Below, piece by piece: positions 45,531 through 54,617 of a stretch of DNA of 64,000 nucleotides (positions within the stretch are counted from its first letter, which is position 1; the number at the start of each line of letters is the position of its first letter). Under the pieces are notes generated by a model. That model was not told where the DNA came from. It was given only the letters and a program-made list of their open reading frames with translations, and did no database searches. Source of the stretch: G965197555 sp965197555 (GTDB lineage: Bacteria > Chloroflexota > Dehalococcoidia > Lucifugimonadales > UBA3495). The position numbers were made by a program, and so were the translations under genes. The stretch spans positions 2,542,001-2,606,000 of the forward strand of contig OZ240213.1 in NCBI GenBank assembly GCA_965197555.1, read 5' to 3'.

Positions 45531-47132
45531 TTACTTTCCGGTCTGCACCGGGTATCCATACTGCTCCCGGAGGTCTCGCTTCAGTACCTTGCCCATGGCG
45601 TTGCGAGGAAGCTCGTCGATGAACACTACTGACCTAGGGCGTTTAAAGCCTGCCAGGTGCTCCCGGCAGTGCTCGATAAGCCCTTCTTCACTCAGCGCAT
45701 CCGAGCTTTGCACCGCCAATGGACCCGGCCTTCGGACAACCAGCGCCCGGACCTCCTCACCCCACTCTTCGTCGGGGACGCCGATTACGGCCGCCTCCGC
45801 TACCTCCGGGTGGGCCATGAGGACTTGCTCAACTTCTTCCGGGGATACCATTTCCCCGCCCCGCTTGATGAAGTCCTTGGCCCGCCCGGCTAGGTATATG
45901 TAGCTGTCCTCGTCCTGATAGCCTAGGTCTCCGGTGTATACCCAGCCGGACCGGATGGCGGCCTGGGTCGCTGCGTCCTCGTGCCAATATCCTTTCATCA
46001 TTCGGGAACCGCGGGCAACGATCTCACCCACCTGCCCGGTGGGCAGTGAAAGGCCGTCTTCATCTACGATTTCCACCTCCACGTCCTCCAGAGGAATGCC
46101 GATGGAAGATAGTCGGCGCAGCTTCTTTTCGATCTCTTCCGGGGCCCCCTCAAGAACATGGTCGTCGGGAGGCAGCATTGTGATGGTGGAAGCCGTCTCC
46201 GTTTGTCCGAAAGCATTGATGAACCTGGCTCCGGGTAGATTCTCAATGGCTCGTTTAATGACCTCCAAGGGCATCGAGGCGGCGCCGTAGGTGATGACGT
46301 CCAGGGATGATAGGTCAAAATCGTAGAACTGCGGGTGCTCCATTATTTGCTTCAACATAGTCGGTACCAACATGGCGCGGTTGGCCCGATGCCGTTGCGC
46401 CAGGGTCAACCAATCCAGGGGCTCGAACTGCCGCATGACGACCATAGTGCGGCCGCCGTAGATAGCGGCCAAAGCCGCTTGCAGTCCAGCAATGTGGTAA
46501 AGGGGTACCGTAAGCAAATTGGTCTCCTCGACATCCGGGTCCGCCGGAGAAACCGAGGCCAATAGGTAGGACGAGAAACTGTCGTGGGTCAGCATGACAC
46601 CTTTGGGCACACCGGTGGTGCCGGCGGTAAACATAATGACTGTGGTATCGTCGTCTTCCGCTTCGGGGAAATGCATCTCGTCGGAGTTGGCGCCGGCCAG
46701 CATGTCATTATAGGTCTGCATTCCGGAAGGAGCTGGACCGTCCAGTATCACCACTCGTTCCGGTGGCACCAACTGTTGGCTTCCCTCTTCGGGAGTTAAC
46801 AGCGGCAGGTAACGCTGGCCGAGGAGCAATACGCTGGGCTCGGCAATGGACAGAGTCTGCTGAAGCTCCTCTGTCTTGGCCCGAAAGTTCAGGGGTACGT
46901 AAATAGCATCCAGTTGGGCCGAGGCGAAATACGCCTCCACTGCCTGGGGACAGTTCACCTGCATGATGGCTACCCGGTCTCCGGGACCAATGCCGCGGTC
47001 GGCCAAAACGTTGGCCAAGCGCGTCACGCGCTCCTGCAGCTCCATGAATGAAATGGACTCATCATCAAAGTGGATTGCTATCCTGTCGGGGACGATGGCG
47101 CTGGCGATGGTCAGGAACTCCGTGGTTCTCAT
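45531..47132 (-). CDS. Acyl-CoA synthetase (AMP-forming, long-chain type)
   Basis: A 533-residue ANL enzyme. The P-loop MFTAGTTGVPKGVML lies near 170, INAFGQTETAS near 310, TGDLGYQDEDSY near 400 and the A10 motif LPRNAMGKVLKRDL near 515 with its catalytic lysine intact. This contrasts with the Arg-substituted ligase at 1.9 kb. It activates a fatty or aromatic acid with ATP and CoA. An enoyl-CoA hydratase gene lies upstream on the same strand. Confidence 0.95.
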   Translation of the reverse strand: MRTTEFLTIASAIVPDRIAIHFDDESISFMELQERVTRLANVLADRGIGPGDRVAIMQVNCPQAVEAYFASAQLDAIYVPLNFRAKTEELQQTLSIAEPSVLLLGQRYLPLLTPEEGSQQLVPPERVVILDGPAPSGMQTYNDMLAGANSDEMHFPEAEDDDTTVIMFTAGTTGVPKGVMLTHDSFSSYLLASVSPADPDVEETNLLTVPLYHIAGLQAALAAIYGGRTMVVMRQFEPLDWLTLAQRHRANRAMLVPTMLKQIMEHPQFYDFDLSSLDVITYGAASMPLEVIKRAIENLPGARFINAFGQTETASTITMLPPDDHVLEGAPEEIEKKLRRLSSIGIPLEDVEVEIVDEDGLSLPTGQVGEIVARGSRMMKGYWHEDAATQAAIRSGWVYTGDLGYQDEDSYIYLAGRAKDFIKRGGEMVSPEEVEQVLMAHPEVAEAAVIGVPDEEWGEEVRALVVRRPGPLAVQSSDALSEEGLIEHCREHLAGFKRPRSVVFIDELPRNAMGKVLKRDLREQYGYPVQTGK

Positions 47133-47220
47133 TCACCTTCTCCAAGTTTGACTAGGAATTAGTTTAACCAGGACTGACAGTCGTGTTGCACAGCTTGAAA
47201 AGTGAGTAGGACCGCGCAGT

Positions 47221-47937
47221 TTATGTGAGGGCTTCGGCTGCCACCTGGCGTTCCAGCTTCAGAGCTTGCTCCAGCGGCAGGTCGGCTCCCCGGAGCAGAG
47301 CCGACTTGGTGGCGAAGGTCAGCGCCGGCTCTAGGCCTGCCAATTGGTTCGTTACCTCCCAGGCTTCCTGCCGGAGCCTGTGTTGCGGGATTTCCCGGGA
47401 GACCAGACCCAGCCGCAGGGCTTCCTGAGAGTCGAAGCGCCGCCCGGTGAAAAGCAGGTCCAGGGTAGCGGAAGCACCTATGTGCCGGGGCAAGGACTGG
47501 GTCCCTCCTGCAGCGGGAATCATCCCCAGGTGGACCTCAGGCATTGCGAATATAGTCCCTTCAGCCGCCATCACAATGTCGCAGAGCAGAGCAATTTCTA
47601 CGCCCGAGCCGATGCAGTAGCCATGGATTGCAGCGACCACCGGTTTGGTCAGCCCGATGAGCTGGCCCCAAACGTCCCGCTCCCAACGAACTCGCCGCGC
47701 TACGTCCTGGGAGGGAGCGGTGCCGAATTCAGACAAATCCGCACCAGCGCAAAAAGCCCGCCCCTCACCAGTGAGCAGGATTGCTCGTACCTCGCTGTCC
47801 ACCTGTACCGCGGCCAAGACTTCAGATAGATCGTCCCGCATCTGAACGTTGTAGGCGTTCAGCACCTGTGGCCTGTTTAGTGAGATGTGAGCCACAGAGT
47901 GCCGTTTCTCAAATAGCAGGGTGTGGAAGGCTGCCAT
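47221..47937 (-). CDS. Enoyl-CoA hydratase/isomerase, C-terminally short
   Basis: A 238-residue crotonase. Both catalytic Glu are in place: GSGVEIALLCD near 107 and AMPEVHLGMIPAAGGTQSL near 128. Hydratase activity is therefore plausible. It stops at LERQVAAEALT, about 20-25 residues before the usual EGxxAFxEKRxP tail, which helps trimer packing. Either a shortened variant or a recent nonsense change explains this. It lies upstream of the ligase gene on the same strand. Confidence 0.88.
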   Translation of the reverse strand: MAAFHTLLFEKRHSVAHISLNRPQVLNAYNVQMRDDLSEVLAAVQVDSEVRAILLTGEGRAFCAGADLSEFGTAPSQDVARRVRWERDVWGQLIGLTKPVVAAIHGYCIGSGVEIALLCDIVMAAEGTIFAMPEVHLGMIPAAGGTQSLPRHIGASATLDLLFTGRRFDSQEALRLGLVSREIPQHRLRQEAWEVTNQLAGLEPALTFATKSALLRGADLPLEQALKLERQVAAEALT

Positions 47938-47978
47938 GGGCCCCGGAACTCCAGCGGCGCATTTATGGCTGATAGTTG

Positions 47979-47995
47979 ACTAACCTTCGGTTAGT
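47979..47995. terminator. Small hairpin downstream of the PHP gene
   Basis: ACTAACC and GGTTAGT form a perfect 7-bp stem with a TTC loop, between the PHP gene stop (48004, minus) and the hydratase start (47937). There is no T-tract, so termination is tentative. Confidence 0.3.
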
Positions 47996-48003
47996 AGAGC
48001 CTC

Positions 48004-48546
48004 TCATACTGACTGCGATGCCCGTCGGTAAAGCTCGTCTAGGTCTAGCTCGGTATAGCGTAGGCCAATGCCGTTTAAGGTGTGGGCGTCGCTTACTTCC
48101 AACACCAGCAGGTCGTGAGTTCTGGCCACTTCCGCTACCTGGGCCTTTCTGATATGCCAGTTGTGGATGTAGTTATCGATTTCGATGGCGTGGAGTTCGT
48201 CTTGAATGATGATGTCAGGAGAGTAATAGCCCGGGTGGCAATAGCTTCGGAACACTCCTCCGTCGGGCAGAAACAGCTCAGCCACCTGATATTCGGCAAA
48301 GGGGTTCTGCCGGGGCCGGACCTCAATCTCCCAGCCGGGGATAATTATGACTTGGCCGGGGAAGCAAGTCTCCACGATGTCACGTAACTGGAAAGCCCAG
48401 TCCTTGTTGTGGTGATCGGTGATAGCAATTCCGTCGATGTTTCGCGCCTTGATCTGGCTCACTACCTGGTCGGCGATCTCCTCGGAGGGAGGCTGAAAAT
48501 TGAAAGCCTCCCAGACGTGGGTGTGCAAGTCCAGCTTAACCTTCAT
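48004..48546 (-). CDS. PHP domain metal-dependent phosphoesterase-like protein
   Basis: A 180-residue PHP-fold protein. Metal motifs are seen in order: LDLHTH at 6-11, GIAITDHHNKDW near 55, IIPGWEIEV near 83, YCHPGYYSPD near 112 and VSDAHTLNGIG near 161. PHP proteins hydrolyse phosphoesters with two or three metals. Stand-alone short versions include histidinol phosphatase-like and RNase AM-like enzymes. The substrate is unknown. It sits alone between two hydratase genes. Confidence 0.88.
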   Translation of the reverse strand: MKVKLDLHTHVWEAFNFQPPSEEIADQVVSQIKARNIDGIAITDHHNKDWAFQLRDIVETCFPGQVIIIPGWEIEVRPRQNPFAEYQVAELFLPDGGVFRSYCHPGYYSPDIIIQDELHAIEIDNYIHNWHIRKAQVAEVARTHDLLVLEVSDAHTLNGIGLRYTELDLDELYRRASQSV

Positions 48547-48678
48547 CCAAACAACTCACCAAGCTGGGAAGAATCTCCCTTAGTCATTCCCCGTAGGTCC
48601 AACGGGGCACGGACTTAATCGCTTTGGGCGAATCATAGAACCTTCACAGATAAGGCTTACAGAGGGAATTTGGTCGAC

Positions 48679-49464
48679 CTAGGTCCCGGTGAAATTGGGA
48701 CTGCGGCGTTCCATGAATGATTTAATGCCTTCTGCGCGGTCGGCGGTACTGTGGAGTAGTATATTGAGATCGGCCTCCAGAGCCAATCCTTGGTCCAAGC
48801 TAAGGTCTATGCCTTTATAGACTGCCTCCTTGGCATACCGGGCGGCCACGGGTCCTGCCGCCATAAATGCCTCGGCCAGTCGATCGGTCTCCGTGCTAAA
48901 TCGGTCTACAGGGACCACCAGGTTGACTAGGCCGATACCCAGGGCCTGGTGGGCGTCGATGGTCCGGCCGGTCAAGACCATGTCCCGGGTCCAGGCTGGC
49001 CCCACCAACCGTAGCAGCCGCTGGCCCCCACCATCCCAAGGGAGGCGGCCTTGAGCCAGATCGGTGAACCCGAACCGGGAGTTGGGGGAAGCGATTATCA
49101 AGTCGGTGGCCAAGGCCAACTCCAGCCCGTGGTCGACAGCCTCCCCGTCAATGGTTGATATTACCGGGACTGCCAGGGCAGCCAACGCCGGTGCGACTTG
49201 CATGCCGTCTATCCATTGCCGCAGGGCAAGGGCCGGCTCCGAAGACAGGTGGGCAGGCACCGGTTCGCGGCCGGTGGAGAATACACCGCCGGAGCCGGTC
49301 AAGACTACCAGCCGTACGCTTTCGTCATTAGATATGGTACGGCACAACTGCCGAAGGTCTTCTACCATGGGCCGGTCAACCCGGTTCCCCATGTCCGGGC
49401 GGGATAACCTTATGACGGCCTTGGTCCCTTGTAGCGAGTAGTCCAGTGTTTGATACTGGATCAT
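48679..49464 (-). CDS. Enoyl-CoA hydratase/isomerase family protein
   Basis: A 261-residue crotonase with a complete C-terminal tail (EGIKSFMERRSPNFTGT). Oxyanion segments are GSGGVFSTGREP and DHGLELALATDL, keeping the first catalytic Glu. The second position reads FTDLAQGRLP, Asp for Glu. Activity may be hydratase or isomerase. It is the third crotonase in the window. Divergent from groES, with 162 bases between starts. Confidence 0.9.
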   Translation of the reverse strand: MIQYQTLDYSLQGTKAVIRLSRPDMGNRVDRPMVEDLRQLCRTISNDESVRLVVLTGSGGVFSTGREPVPAHLSSEPALALRQWIDGMQVAPALAALAVPVISTIDGEAVDHGLELALATDLIIASPNSRFGFTDLAQGRLPWDGGGQRLLRLVGPAWTRDMVLTGRTIDAHQALGIGLVNLVVPVDRFSTETDRLAEAFMAAGPVAARYAKEAVYKGIDLSLDQGLALEADLNILLHSTADRAEGIKSFMERRSPNFTGT

Positions 49465-49552
49465 AGCCTGCCTGAGGCACCGACGTAGCTAAATGGTAGG
49501 CGGACTACAGTGTCTTGACAAGGGTTCACGCCTTCATTACCATAATCTGGTG

Positions 49553-49576
49553 GGCACCCCTCTTGTGAGGAGTGCC
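49553..49576 (+). promoter_or_regulatory. CIRCE-like inverted repeat upstream of groES
   Basis: GGCACCCCTC and GAGGAGTGCC pair over 10 bp with one mismatch around TTGT, about 50 bases before the groES start. The right half GAGTGCC matches the right half of the HrcA operator CIRCE (GAGTGCTAA) in its core, and the left half carries GCACCC for GCACTC. It overlaps a possible -35 (TTGTGA, 49563-49568). An upstream TTGACA lies at 49515-49520. A degenerate HrcA operator is plausible. Confidence 0.5.
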
Positions 49577-49626
49577 GTGTTAGACTGTAAAAAATAACAT
49601 ATCTGGGGATTCGAAAGGAGGCTACA

Positions 49627-49917
49627 GTGGCAAACTTTGTTCCGCTAGGCGAACGGGTGGTGGTCAAGCCCACGGAGCAGGAAGCCCAGACCAAAGGTGG
49701 GATCTATCTACCCGACACCGCTAAAGAAAAGCCTCAGGAGGGGCAAGTGGTAGCCGTGGGTCCGGGGCGCGTTGCAGATGACGGGAAACGGATACCTATG
49801 GAGCTCTCCAACGGCGACCGCGTCATCTACTCCAAATACGCTGGGACCGAATACAAAGACGGGGACGATGAGTTACTGATCTTGAGGGAGAGCGACATAC
49901 TGGCCAAGATATCTTAA
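49627..49917 (+). CDS. groS: Co-chaperonin GroES
   Basis: A 96-residue Hsp10 that caps the GroEL cage. FVPLGERVVVKPTEQEAQTKGGIYLPDTAKEKP contains the mobile loop and YAGTEYKDGDDELLILRESDILA the closing strands. The GTG start has AGGAGG six bases upstream. groEL follows after 30 bases, and an inverted repeat resembling CIRCE precedes it. Confidence 0.97.
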   Translation: MANFVPLGERVVVKPTEQEAQTKGGIYLPDTAKEKPQEGQVVAVGPGRVADDGKRIPMELSNGDRVIYSKYAGTEYKDGDDELLILRESDILAKIS

Positions 49918-49947
49918 ACCCTGAAAATAGTTGAAAGGAGGACCGGG

Positions 49948-51567
49948 ATGCCCCCAAAGAAACTGCAATATTCGGAAGAAGCGCGAAAATCGCTTCGAAC
50001 AGGCATAGACACCCTGGCAGATTCGGTGAAGATCACTTTGGGACCCAAGGGCCGCAATGTGGTTCTGGATAAGTCGTTTGGGCCACCCCAGGTGTGTAGC
50101 GACGGCGTCACCATCGCCAAGGAGATTGAGCTGCCCGATAGCTTCGAAAACATGGGCGCCCAACTCCTCAAAGAGGCTGCTACCAAGACCAACGACTCAG
50201 CCGGGGACGGGACTACGACTTCGGTAGTGTTGGCTCAAGCGATCATCAATGATGGGTTCAAGAACGTTACCGCTGGCGCCGACCCCATGGCCATCAAGAG
50301 AGGCATCGACAAAGCCGTTGCCGCAGTGGCCAGAGAAATCGGGAGTATGTCCGAGCCCGTGGAAACCCGAGAGAGGATTGGCCAAGTGGCCAGCCTGTCG
50401 GCCCACGAAGAAGACATCGGAGAGCGCATCGCCGAGTCCATGGAAAAAGTCGGCAAAGATGGCGTGATCACGGTTGAGGAGTCCAGAGGTCTGTCTGACG
50501 AAATCGAGTACGTAGAGGGTATGCAGATAGATCGGGGATACATCTCCCCCTATTTCATTACCAACTCGGACCGCATGGAATCGGTTATCGAAGATGCCAC
50601 CATTGTCATTACCGACAAGAAAATCTCCGCAGTAGCCGATCTTCTACCCGCGTTAGAAAAGCTACTCCAAATCGGTAAAAAGAACGTGGTCCTGGTCGCT
50701 GAAGACGTGGACGGCGAGGCCCTGGCCACGCTGGTGGTCAATAAACTGCGCGGCACGTTGAACGTACTGTCGGTGAAAGCCCCAGGCTTCGGCGACCGGC
50801 GCAAGGCAATGCTGGAGGATATCGCGATCTTGACCGGCGGCCAAGTGGTCAGCGAAGAGACCGGCCAAAAGCTGGACACTGCTCCCATCGAGGCCTTCGG
50901 GCAAGCCCGCCGGGTATCAGCCACCAAGGACGAGACCACTATCGTCGAGGGCCGGGGGTCCGAAAACGATATCCAGGGACGGATCGGCCAGATCAAGGCC
51001 CAGATCGAGGATACGACCTCCGAGTTCGACAGAGAGAAGCTGCAAGAGCGCATGGCTAAGCTCTCAGGCGGCGTCGCGGTGATCAAAGTCGGCGCAGCCA
51101 CCGAGGTCGAGCTCAAGGAGCGGAAGGCCCGTGTCGAGGACGCCCTCTCCGCTACCCGCTCTGCCGTTGAAGAAGGGATAGTGCCGGGCGGTGGAGTGGC
51201 CTTGGTGCGCTCCCAGCGCGCCCTGGATAACCTCACCGACCTCCCAGCGGACGAGAGGGTAGGTGTGGACATCGTTCGTCGCTCACTGGAACAACCCTTG
51301 AAGCTGATCGTGGAAAACGCTGGCTTCGAAGGGGCTGTGGTGCTCAACCAAGTCAAGCAACAGGCCGACGACTACGGCTACGATGCCGACGTCGGAGAAT
51401 ACGGTCCTATGTTGGAGAGGGGAATCGTGGACCCGGCGAAGGTGACTCGCTCGGCCCTTCAGAATGCTGCCAGCGTGGCTGGCATGGTTCTGACTACCGA
51501 GTCGATGATCACTGAAATTCCCCAAGACAAGCCGGCAATGCCCGCGGGTCCTCCGATGGACTACTAG
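49948..51567 (+). CDS. groL: Chaperonin GroEL
   Basis: A 539-residue Hsp60. The ATP site is seen in TLGPKGRNVVLDKSFG near 32 and AGDGTTTSVVLAQ near 86 (with the catalytic Asp). The apical domain lies in the middle. The equatorial GGGVALVRSQRAL lies near 412 and AAGMVL-like SVAGMVLTTE near 512. The tail ends in PAGPPMDY rather than the usual GGM repeats. AAAGGAGG precedes the ATG. It ends just before a strong terminator. Confidence 0.98.
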   Translation: MPPKKLQYSEEARKSLRTGIDTLADSVKITLGPKGRNVVLDKSFGPPQVCSDGVTIAKEIELPDSFENMGAQLLKEAATKTNDSAGDGTTTSVVLAQAIINDGFKNVTAGADPMAIKRGIDKAVAAVAREIGSMSEPVETRERIGQVASLSAHEEDIGERIAESMEKVGKDGVITVEESRGLSDEIEYVEGMQIDRGYISPYFITNSDRMESVIEDATIVITDKKISAVADLLPALEKLLQIGKKNVVLVAEDVDGEALATLVVNKLRGTLNVLSVKAPGFGDRRKAMLEDIAILTGGQVVSEETGQKLDTAPIEAFGQARRVSATKDETTIVEGRGSENDIQGRIGQIKAQIEDTTSEFDREKLQERMAKLSGGVAVIKVGAATEVELKERKARVEDALSATRSAVEEGIVPGGGVALVRSQRALDNLTDLPADERVGVDIVRRSLEQPLKLIVENAGFEGAVVLNQVKQQADDYGYDADVGEYGPMLERGIVDPAKVTRSALQNAASVAGMVLTTESMITEIPQDKPAMPAGPPMDY

Positions 51568-51589
51568 CCCAACGCTAGCCGACCAACCT

Positions 51590-51621
51590 AAGGGCGCCCC
51601 GACCGGTGTCGGGGCGCCCTT
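51590..51621 (+). terminator. Rho-independent terminator of groES-groEL
   Basis: A perfect 14-bp stem closed by a CGGT tetraloop: arms 51590-51603 and 51608-51621, core GGGCGCCCC/GGGGCGCCC. It is followed by TTACTTTAT. It lies 23 bases after the groEL stop and is the clearest terminator in the window. Confidence 0.95.
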
Positions 51622-51709
51622 ACTTTATGAGCTGAGCGCCGCTTCTATATCTCGCTTCAACGGAATCTTTATACCTGTTAGAATTCCCCAGGATTACTAG
51701 GGTCGAATA

Positions 51710-52402
51710 TTGCCAAAGAGCAGAATATATTCAACGCCAGCCGCCGCCGTAGACGACGTATTTGATGGCGCATCAATTCTTATCGGCGGGTTTGCCGCCT
51801 TTGGCTGGCCGGAGAGCTTGCTCTTGGCGCTGCAGGCTAAAGGGGTCGGGCAGCTTACCTGCATCTGCCATGGGTTCTGGACTCCAAACGGAAGCCAGGG
51901 CTCCTTCGCCTATGGCGGTCTGGATGGGTTAATCGTCAATGGGCAAGTGCGCAAGCTCATCTCTCCCCTCCCGTTCTATCCCGGCCAAGGCGGTGCGGTG
52001 CTGGAGCGGTGGCGGTCCGGAGACCTGGAGGTAGAGGTAATACCCCAGGGGACGCTGGCGGAACGGCTAAGGGCCGGCGGTGCCGGGTTGGGCGGTGTTT
52101 ACCTAAGGACGGGAGTAGGTACCAGGTTCACCCAAGGCAAAGAGGTGCGCCGTTTTGGGAATGACGAGTATGTTCTGGAACCTGGGCTCCGGGCCGATTT
52201 TGCGCTTCTGCGAGCCCGGGCGGCAGACAGCATAGGCAACTTGCTCTACGACGGCACGGGCCGCAATTGGAACCCCGCAATGGCCACAGCTAGCAGGGTA
52301 GCAATAGCGGAGGTGGACCAAATTCTTGAGCCCGGCGGCATCGACCCCGAAACTGTGATAACCCCGGGCATATTTGTGCAACGAATCGTACAAACGCTAT
52401 GA
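51710..52402 (+). CDS. Family I CoA-transferase, A (alpha) subunit
   Basis: A 230-residue SCOT/AtoD-type alpha subunit that binds CoA. DDVFDGASILIGGFAAFGWPESLLLAL replaces the usual GGFG start, and VEVIPQGTLAERLRAGGAG with GVGTRF form the conserved core. YVLEPGLRADFALLRARAAD closes the domain. The start is TTG. It is followed by a fused B'-A gene and a B gene, so its natural partner could be either B domain. Substrate unknown. Confidence 0.9.
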   Translation: MPKSRIYSTPAAAVDDVFDGASILIGGFAAFGWPESLLLALQAKGVGQLTCICHGFWTPNGSQGSFAYGGLDGLIVNGQVRKLISPLPFYPGQGGAVLERWRSGDLEVEVIPQGTLAERLRAGGAGLGGVYLRTGVGTRFTQGKEVRRFGNDEYVLEPGLRADFALLRARAADSIGNLLYDGTGRNWNPAMATASRVAIAEVDQILEPGGIDPETVITPGIFVQRIVQTL

Positions 52403-52437
52403 CTGGACTTTTGTAATCGGGAGACACCGCGGCCGCC

Positions 52438-53871
52438 ATGGTCCCATCACCAATAGACGAAGTATCCCTAGCCCAACGAGTAGCCCTGGAGTTGAGTCCT
52501 GGTGAAGTCGTGGGCTTGGGACCGGGCTTGCCTTCCTTGATACCGGACTATATGCCACCGGGCCACGGTGTCATTTTTGTCGCCGACAGCGGAGTTGTGG
52601 GCTATCGGCGGTTGGCGTCCGGCGAGGCGGGTAACCCTCCGAGCTTCACGGACTCCAGCGGACAGGGAGTGACGCTGTCTTCAGGGGGCACGGTGCTTAA
52701 CCTGGTGGACCTAGCGGCGGCGGTGCGTAATGGGAACATTTCCACTGTGGTAGTGGAATGCGCCCAAGTGTCGGCAAACGGGGATTTTACCCACTGGACC
52801 ACTGCAAGTTCCCTCGGTCTACACGCACCCGCTTCGGCGGTTGACTGGGCTTGTGGCCCGCAACGGATTATCGCCATGCTGCGGCACGCAGGTCCTCAGG
52901 GTGAACCCAACGTCTTGGCTCAGCCGTCACTTCCCTTGGACGGGATCGGGTGTATCTCGTTGATAGTGACTGATGTGTCGGTGTTGCGAGTTACTGAAAC
53001 AGGGCTCGTCTTGACCGAACTCGCGCCCGGATGGCGAGTCGAAGATGTACAGGCCCTCACCGGCGCACCCTTGGCTGCCTCGCCTGAGCTACGGGAGATG
53101 GCATTGGATACGCCGCACCCGGGGTCGGCCTCCCTTGGCCCTGTTTCCAAAATATTCCCCGACGTCCAAGAGGCGGTCAAGGACGTTTTCGATGGCGCGG
53201 TGGTGTGCCTTGATGGATTCGCTGGACCTGGGGGAATGGCCCACTATTTGATGATTGCGCTGCGGGACCAAGGAGCCAAAGGTCTCACCATGATTAGCAA
53301 CACGGCCGGGATTGCCAGAATCGTAAACTTCGGGACACCGCCCGGTCGTCAGGCGATAGACCACAGCATTTTGTTCGAGAACCGTCAGGTAAGCAAGGTG
53401 ATCGCTTCCTACCCGGTATCTCCGTCTCCAGCCATCCCGAACGCTTTTGAGTTGGGGTTCCAGCGAGGGGAGGTGGAGTTGGAAGTGGTGCCCCAAGGCA
53501 CGCTGGCCGAGCGTTTGCGGGCTGGAGGAGCCGGTGTGGCGGCGTTTTACACCCCAACCGGGATTGGCACCCTGCTGGCCGAGGGGAAGGAGACGAGGCT
53601 TATCGATGGCAGGGAGTACGTGCTGGAGCAGGCGCTGCGGGCCGACTTTTGCTTGATCCGGGGCCGCGCTGCAGATACCCTGGGTAACGTGGTGTACGCT
53701 GGTACATCCCGGAATTTCAATGCGGTCATGGCACCGGCAGCCGATGTGACAGTGGTCGAGGTGGATGAAATCGTAGCGCCGGGGGAATTGGCGCCCGAGG
53801 AGATCGTAACCCCCGGCCTATTCGTCGACCGCGTCGTGCTCAGGCCCACCGGCTTCTCGGCGTATGAGTAG
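52438..53871 (+). CDS. Family I CoA-transferase B'-A fusion
   Basis: A 477-residue protein with two halves in the unusual order B then A. Residues 8-225 are a beta-subunit-like domain. At the catalytic Glu position of true B subunits (SESG) it reads VADSGVVG, so Glu is Asp50. Residues about 235-470 are an alpha-type domain with VEVVPQGTLAERLRAGGAG and YVLEQALRADFCLIRGRAAD. Known single-chain enzymes such as mammalian SCOT run A then B. The order fits a tandem A-B-A-B duplication in which the inner B and A became fused. Confidence 0.88.
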   Translation: MVPSPIDEVSLAQRVALELSPGEVVGLGPGLPSLIPDYMPPGHGVIFVADSGVVGYRRLASGEAGNPPSFTDSSGQGVTLSSGGTVLNLVDLAAAVRNGNISTVVVECAQVSANGDFTHWTTASSLGLHAPASAVDWACGPQRIIAMLRHAGPQGEPNVLAQPSLPLDGIGCISLIVTDVSVLRVTETGLVLTELAPGWRVEDVQALTGAPLAASPELREMALDTPHPGSASLGPVSKIFPDVQEAVKDVFDGAVVCLDGFAGPGGMAHYLMIALRDQGAKGLTMISNTAGIARIVNFGTPPGRQAIDHSILFENRQVSKVIASYPVSPSPAIPNAFELGFQRGEVELEVVPQGTLAERLRAGGAGVAAFYTPTGIGTLLAEGKETRLIDGREYVLEQALRADFCLIRGRAADTLGNVVYAGTSRNFNAVMAPAADVTVVEVDEIVAPGELAPEEIVTPGLFVDRVVLRPTGFSAYE

Positions 53872-53880
53872 AATCCTCAG

Positions 53881-54558
53881 ATGAGCGGCTTCGCTGACAA
53901 AGAAAGGCTGGACCGCGAGGTCCTAGCCATGCGGGTGGCGAAGGAACTGCCCGACGGCGCATACGTGAATTTGGGCTTGGGCATCCCCACGTTGGTCTCA
54001 GCATATTTATCGGACGACAAGGTGGTCTACTATCACAGCGAGAGCGGGATACTCAATTACGGACCTTTGGCGGAAGAGGGCGAGGAGAATATTGATCTCA
54101 TAAACGCCGGGGGCCAATTCCTCCAGCCGGTCCCTGGGATGTCTTTCTTTAGTTCCTCCGACGCCTTTGCCATGATACGAGGCGGCCACGTGGACTACAC
54201 TGTTCTTGGCGCCCATCAAGTGTCCGCCAAAGGGGACCTGGCCAACTGGATGTTGCCCCAACGCGGCGTTGGCAACGTCGGGGGTGCGATGGACCTGGCC
54301 ATAGGGGCTAAAGAGGTCATCGTGGCCATGGAACATACAGACCGGCGGAACCAGCCCAAAATTGTGGAGGAGTGCACGCTGCCGTTGACCGGCAAAGGGT
54401 GCGTCACCTTGATCGTTACCGACCTAGCGGTAGTGCAACGCAACAAGGACGGCCTGATTCTAAAGGAGGTGGCCCCGGGTTGGTCGGTTGAAGAGGTCCA
54501 GGCTCTTACCGGAGCTAAGCTCGCCATCGCATCCGACCTTCAGGAGTATCACCTGTAA
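53881..54558 (+). CDS. Family I CoA-transferase, B (beta) subunit
   Basis: A 225-residue beta subunit with the catalytic Glu54 in YYHSESGILNYGPL. GLGIPTLVSAYL, GGHVDYTVLGAHQVSAKGDLANWMLP and GGAMDLAIGAKEVIVAMEH are canonical. This is the only intact B subunit in the cluster. Ten bases separate it from the fusion gene. It probably pairs with the fusion's A domain, the upstream A subunit or both. Confidence 0.94.
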   Translation: MSGFADKERLDREVLAMRVAKELPDGAYVNLGLGIPTLVSAYLSDDKVVYYHSESGILNYGPLAEEGEENIDLINAGGQFLQPVPGMSFFSSSDAFAMIRGGHVDYTVLGAHQVSAKGDLANWMLPQRGVGNVGGAMDLAIGAKEVIVAMEHTDRRNQPKIVEECTLPLTGKGCVTLIVTDLAVVQRNKDGLILKEVAPGWSVEEVQALTGAKLAIASDLQEYHL

Positions 54559-54617
54559 CCTCCCGGGGCAGCTTGCCTGCCTTAAGCCAGCGCCCTGTAT
54601 CGGGAGAGGTTATTAAT

